In this document: one piece after another, positions 13,293 to 14,232 of the stretch
How positions within the stretch are numbered: the first letter of the stretch is position 1
Layout of the letters: each line of letters opens with the position of its first letter
NCBI GenBank assembly: GCA_044353165.1
Contig: JBILCM010000060.1
Span: 1 to 14,232, forward strand
Reading direction: 5' to 3'
DNA length: 14,232 nucleotides
DNA from: JBILCM01 sp044353165
GTDB taxonomy: Bacteria; Bacillota; Bacilli; Paenibacillales; YIM-B00363
Program-made: the position numbers and the translations under genes
Notes under the pieces: generated by a model
Database searches by the model: none
What the model was told of the DNA's origin: nothing
The model's input: only the letters and a program-made list of their open reading frames with translations

Positions 13293-14232
13293 GTGGAGCC
13301 CTGTGTTGTCGTGATCGGAGCGGGTTTAGCAGGAAGTGAAGCGGCATGGCAGATTGCTTCTTGCGGTGTGAATGTAAAGCTATATGAGATGCGGCCTGTA
13401 CGACCGACTCCCGCTCATCATACAGATCAATTTGCGGAACTTGTGTGCAGCAATAGTTTGCGAGCGAATGGGTTGACGAATGCTGTTGGTGTGCTCAAGG
13501 AAGAAATGCGCTTACTGCATTCACTGATTATGAAAGCAGCAGATCGTCATGCCGTTCCTGCTGGAGGCGCGCTTGCGGTTGACCGCGAAGCGTTCTCCAC
13601 TGAAATTACCCGAACATTGCGAAATCATCCGCGAATTGAGGTACACACCGAAGAGGTAACCGAGATCCCTTCGGGGACGGTGGTCATTGCTACGGGGCCT
13701 TTAACCTCCCCTAGTCTCTCTCAGCGCATTCAGGAAATTACTGGAGAGGAATACTTTTATTTTTACGACGCGGCTGCACCCATAGTTGAGAAAGATTCAA
13801 TCGATATGAACAAAGTGTATCTGGCTTCCCGCTACAACAAGGGGGAGGCTGCATATTTAAATTGCCCTATGAACGAAGATGAGTTTGAACGGTTCTATAC
13901 CAATCTTGTTTCGGCAGAAGTTGTGCCCGTGAAAGACTTTGAGAAGGAAATCTATTTTGAAGGTTGTATGCCATTGGAGGTTATGGCTTCGCGCGGTAAA
14001 AAGACGTTGTTATTCGGCCCCATGAAGCCTGTGGGTCTCATTGATCCCAGAACAGGAAAGAAACCATATGCTGTTGTGCAATTGCGCCAAGACAACACTG
14101 CGGGCACTTTGTTTAACATGGTAGGATTTCAAACCCATCTGAAGTGGGGAGAGCAGAAGCGGGTATTTTCGATGATTCCTGGTCTTGAACATGCTGAGTT
14201 TGTCCGTTTTGGAGTAATGCATCGGAATACCT
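13293..14232 (+). CDS. trmFO: tRNA uridine-54 C5-methyltransferase TrmFO (partial, 3' end outside window)
   Basis: This folate- and FAD-dependent enzyme forms ribothymidine at position 54 of tRNAs in most Gram-positives. The first 313 residues are present; the frame stays open to the window edge. Visible features are the FAD-binding VVVIGAGLAGSEAAW (5-19), the family stretch LVCSNSLRAN (50-59) with Cys52, VDREAFS (96-102), VIATGPLTSPSLS (131-143), FEGCMPLEVMA (222-232) with Cys225, matching the B. subtilis Cys53/Cys226 pair, and PKxVGLIDPRTGK-like GLIDPRTG (248-255). The start GTG 13293 is preferred because GAGGT (13280-13284) lies 8 bases upstream; an in-frame GTG at 13278 is less well supported. 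It lies 43 bases after topA and is probably cotranscribed with it. Confidence 0.96.
   Translation, partial: MEPCVVVIGAGLAGSEAAWQIASCGVNVKLYEMRPVRPTPAHHTDQFAELVCSNSLRANGLTNAVGVLKEEMRLLHSLIMKAADRHAVPAGGALAVDREAFSTEITRTLRNHPRIEVHTEEVTEIPSGTVVIATGPLTSPSLSQRIQEITGEEYFYFYDAAAPIVEKDSIDMNKVYLASRYNKGEAAYLNCPMNEDEFERFYTNLVSAEVVPVKDFEKEIYFEGCMPLEVMASRGKKTLLFGPMKPVGLIDPRTGKKPYAVVQLRQDNTAGTLFNMVGFQTHLKWGEQKRVFSMIPGLEHAEFVRFGVMHRNT

Overview
The window is a chromosomal housekeeping segment from a low-to-mid GC Gram-positive bacterium of class Bacilli. The gene order rimM-trmD-rplS-lepB-rbgA(ylqF)-rnhB-ylqG-ylqH ... sucC-sucD-dprA-topA-trmFO matches the Bacillus subtilis ylqF-codY neighbourhood. Two differences are lepB placed between rplS and rbgA, and yraN plus a reversed yifB placed between ylqH and sucC. 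Protein lengths and Shine-Dalgarno sites are typical of spore-forming Bacillales. An Alicyclobacillaceae-type organism is a guess that the sequence alone cannot settle.

Layout. (1) 1-1416: translation and tRNA/rRNA block. The end of rimM overlaps trmD by ATGA. rplS then follows with its own sigma-A-like promoter, a foldable leader (candidate L19 leader) and a strong terminator. (2) 1446-3503: lepB (signal peptidase), rbgA (50S assembly GTPase) and rnhB (RNase HII), tightly packed. (3) 3562-5956: ylqG (FliK/hook-length-like), ylqH (stand-alone FlhB C-terminal-domain protein) and yraN (UPF0102 nuclease-like), each overlapping the next by 1-4 bases. A SigD (flagellar sigma) promoter-like sequence lies just before ylqG. 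(4) 5953-7545, minus strand: yifB/comM-type AAA+ protein. It converges on yraN with a 4-base stop-codon overlap, and its ribosome-binding site is buried in a 10-bp hairpin. (5) 7546-7818: divergent regulatory region for yifB and sucCD. (6) 7819-10022: sucC-sucD and a strong terminator. (7) 10041-14232: dprA, topA and a truncated trmFO.

How the parts relate. Blocks 1, 2 and 7 serve ribosome maturation, tRNA modification, secretion, RNA/DNA processing and DNA topology. Block 6 is a TCA-cycle enzyme. Block 3 is the most unusual. FliK and the FlhB C-terminal domain are the two partners of the flagellar type III export specificity switch, yet here they sit as an overlapping pair outside any flagellar operon, behind a SigD-like promoter. 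yraN, yifB (ComM-like) and dprA all belong to families tied to processing of incoming or recombining DNA. No RNA genes (tRNA/rRNA), mobile elements or CRISPR arrays were seen, and no gene-free stretch exceeds 300 bases.
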